Below are positions 6,905 to 7,026 of a stretch of 7,026 bases of DNA, piece by piece; position 1 is the first letter of the stretch; each line of letters begins with the position of its first letter. A program made the position numbers and the translations under genes. The stretch lies in assembly GCA_937923125.1 (NCBI GenBank), contig CALALK010000055.1, positions 1-7,026 of the forward strand, read 5' to 3'. Origin of the DNA: an uncultured Carnobacterium sp. Its GTDB lineage: Bacteria; Bacillota; Bacilli; Lactobacillales; Aerococcaceae. The notes beneath the pieces are model-generated. The model saw only the letters and a program-made list of their open reading frames with translations, made no database searches and had not been told where the DNA came from.

Positions 6905-7026
6905 ACCAAGAAAAGTTATCTGCTTACTTTCTAAAATAAAATCAAAAGAGTCCTCTCGGACGTTATTATAATGTCTTAAAAGGCTACACCGGGTTGAGCC
7001 ACGGTCTCAACCCTACCGAGCTTCAA
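6905..7026. other. Intergenic region after trpS, up to the right edge
   Basis: No coding sequence is supported. The first part has a weak, bulged stem (AGAAA(A)GT/ACTTTCT, about 6909-6931) without a U-run. A small GTCC/GGAC hairpin lies at about 6950-6961. TATAAT at 6967-6972 lacks a -35 partner. The 8-bp hairpin at 6991-7013 follows. Confidence 0.45.
6991..7013. repeat. GC-rich inverted repeat downstream of trpS
   Basis: GGGTTGAG (6991-6998) and CTCAACCC (7006-7013) form a perfect 8-bp stem with a 7-base loop, CCACGGT. It is GC-rich compared with the flanks. Neither strand has a U-run directly after it, so it is not a standard intrinsic terminator. It could be part of a larger structure cut by the window edge, an operator, or a dispersed repeat. 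Confidence 0.5.

Noticed and set aside
6991..7018. Possible pseudoknot between the hairpin loop CGGT and downstream ACCG
   Set aside because: A one-base connecting loop would have to span an 8-bp stem, which is not sterically reasonable.

Overview
This AT-rich 7 kb window looks like chromosomal DNA from a low-GC Gram-positive bacterium, most likely of the order Lactobacillales. The evidence is a full-length Spx with CxxC, Gly52 and the RRPI block, a Bacillus-type TrpRS, strong GGAGG-type ribosome sites and A/T-ending codons. A Carnobacteriaceae/Granulicatella-like host is only a guess. There are seven complete protein genes. No tRNA, rRNA, CRISPR array, insertion sequence or phage gene was seen.

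Left half (about 125-5090) is one functional module. On the minus strand lies a three-gene operon: ABC ATPase (3274-2330), ABC-2 permease 1 (2333-1269) and ABC-2 permease 2 (1282-125). Neighbouring reading frames overlap by 4 and 14 bases. Divergent to it on the plus strand is a two-component system: a multi-membrane-span HisKA_3 histidine kinase (3437-4489) and a NarL/LuxR-type response regulator (4482-5090), overlapping by 8 bases and ending at a strong terminator. The set of genes matches the LnrJK-LnrLMN (linearmycin resistance, formerly YfiJKLMN) type of drug-sensing and export system of Bacillus, but here regulator and transporter are divergent. The roughly 160-base divergent intergenic region holds a perfect 7-2-7 palindrome and a second diverged copy, centred about -65.5 and -42.5 from a predicted transporter start site. 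That is the placement expected for activation by the neighbouring regulator.

Right half holds housekeeping genes: spx (5612-5214, minus), with its own terminator converging on that of the regulator gene, and trpS (5909-6904, plus). The AT-rich region between spx and trpS carries both promoters and many TGAAAA/TTTTCA motifs, one forming a 12-base palindrome over the trpS -35 element. The trpS leader appears to be only about 22 bases, so no T-box fits.

Both edges are unfinished. The first bases hold a minus-strand Shine-Dalgarno sequence for a gene starting just outside the window. The last 120 bases hold an 8-bp GC-rich hairpin without a U-tract, plus a -10-like hexamer. I found no clearly undescribed system. 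The most interesting element is the divergent operator region with its transporter/kinase module, whose natural substrate is unknown.
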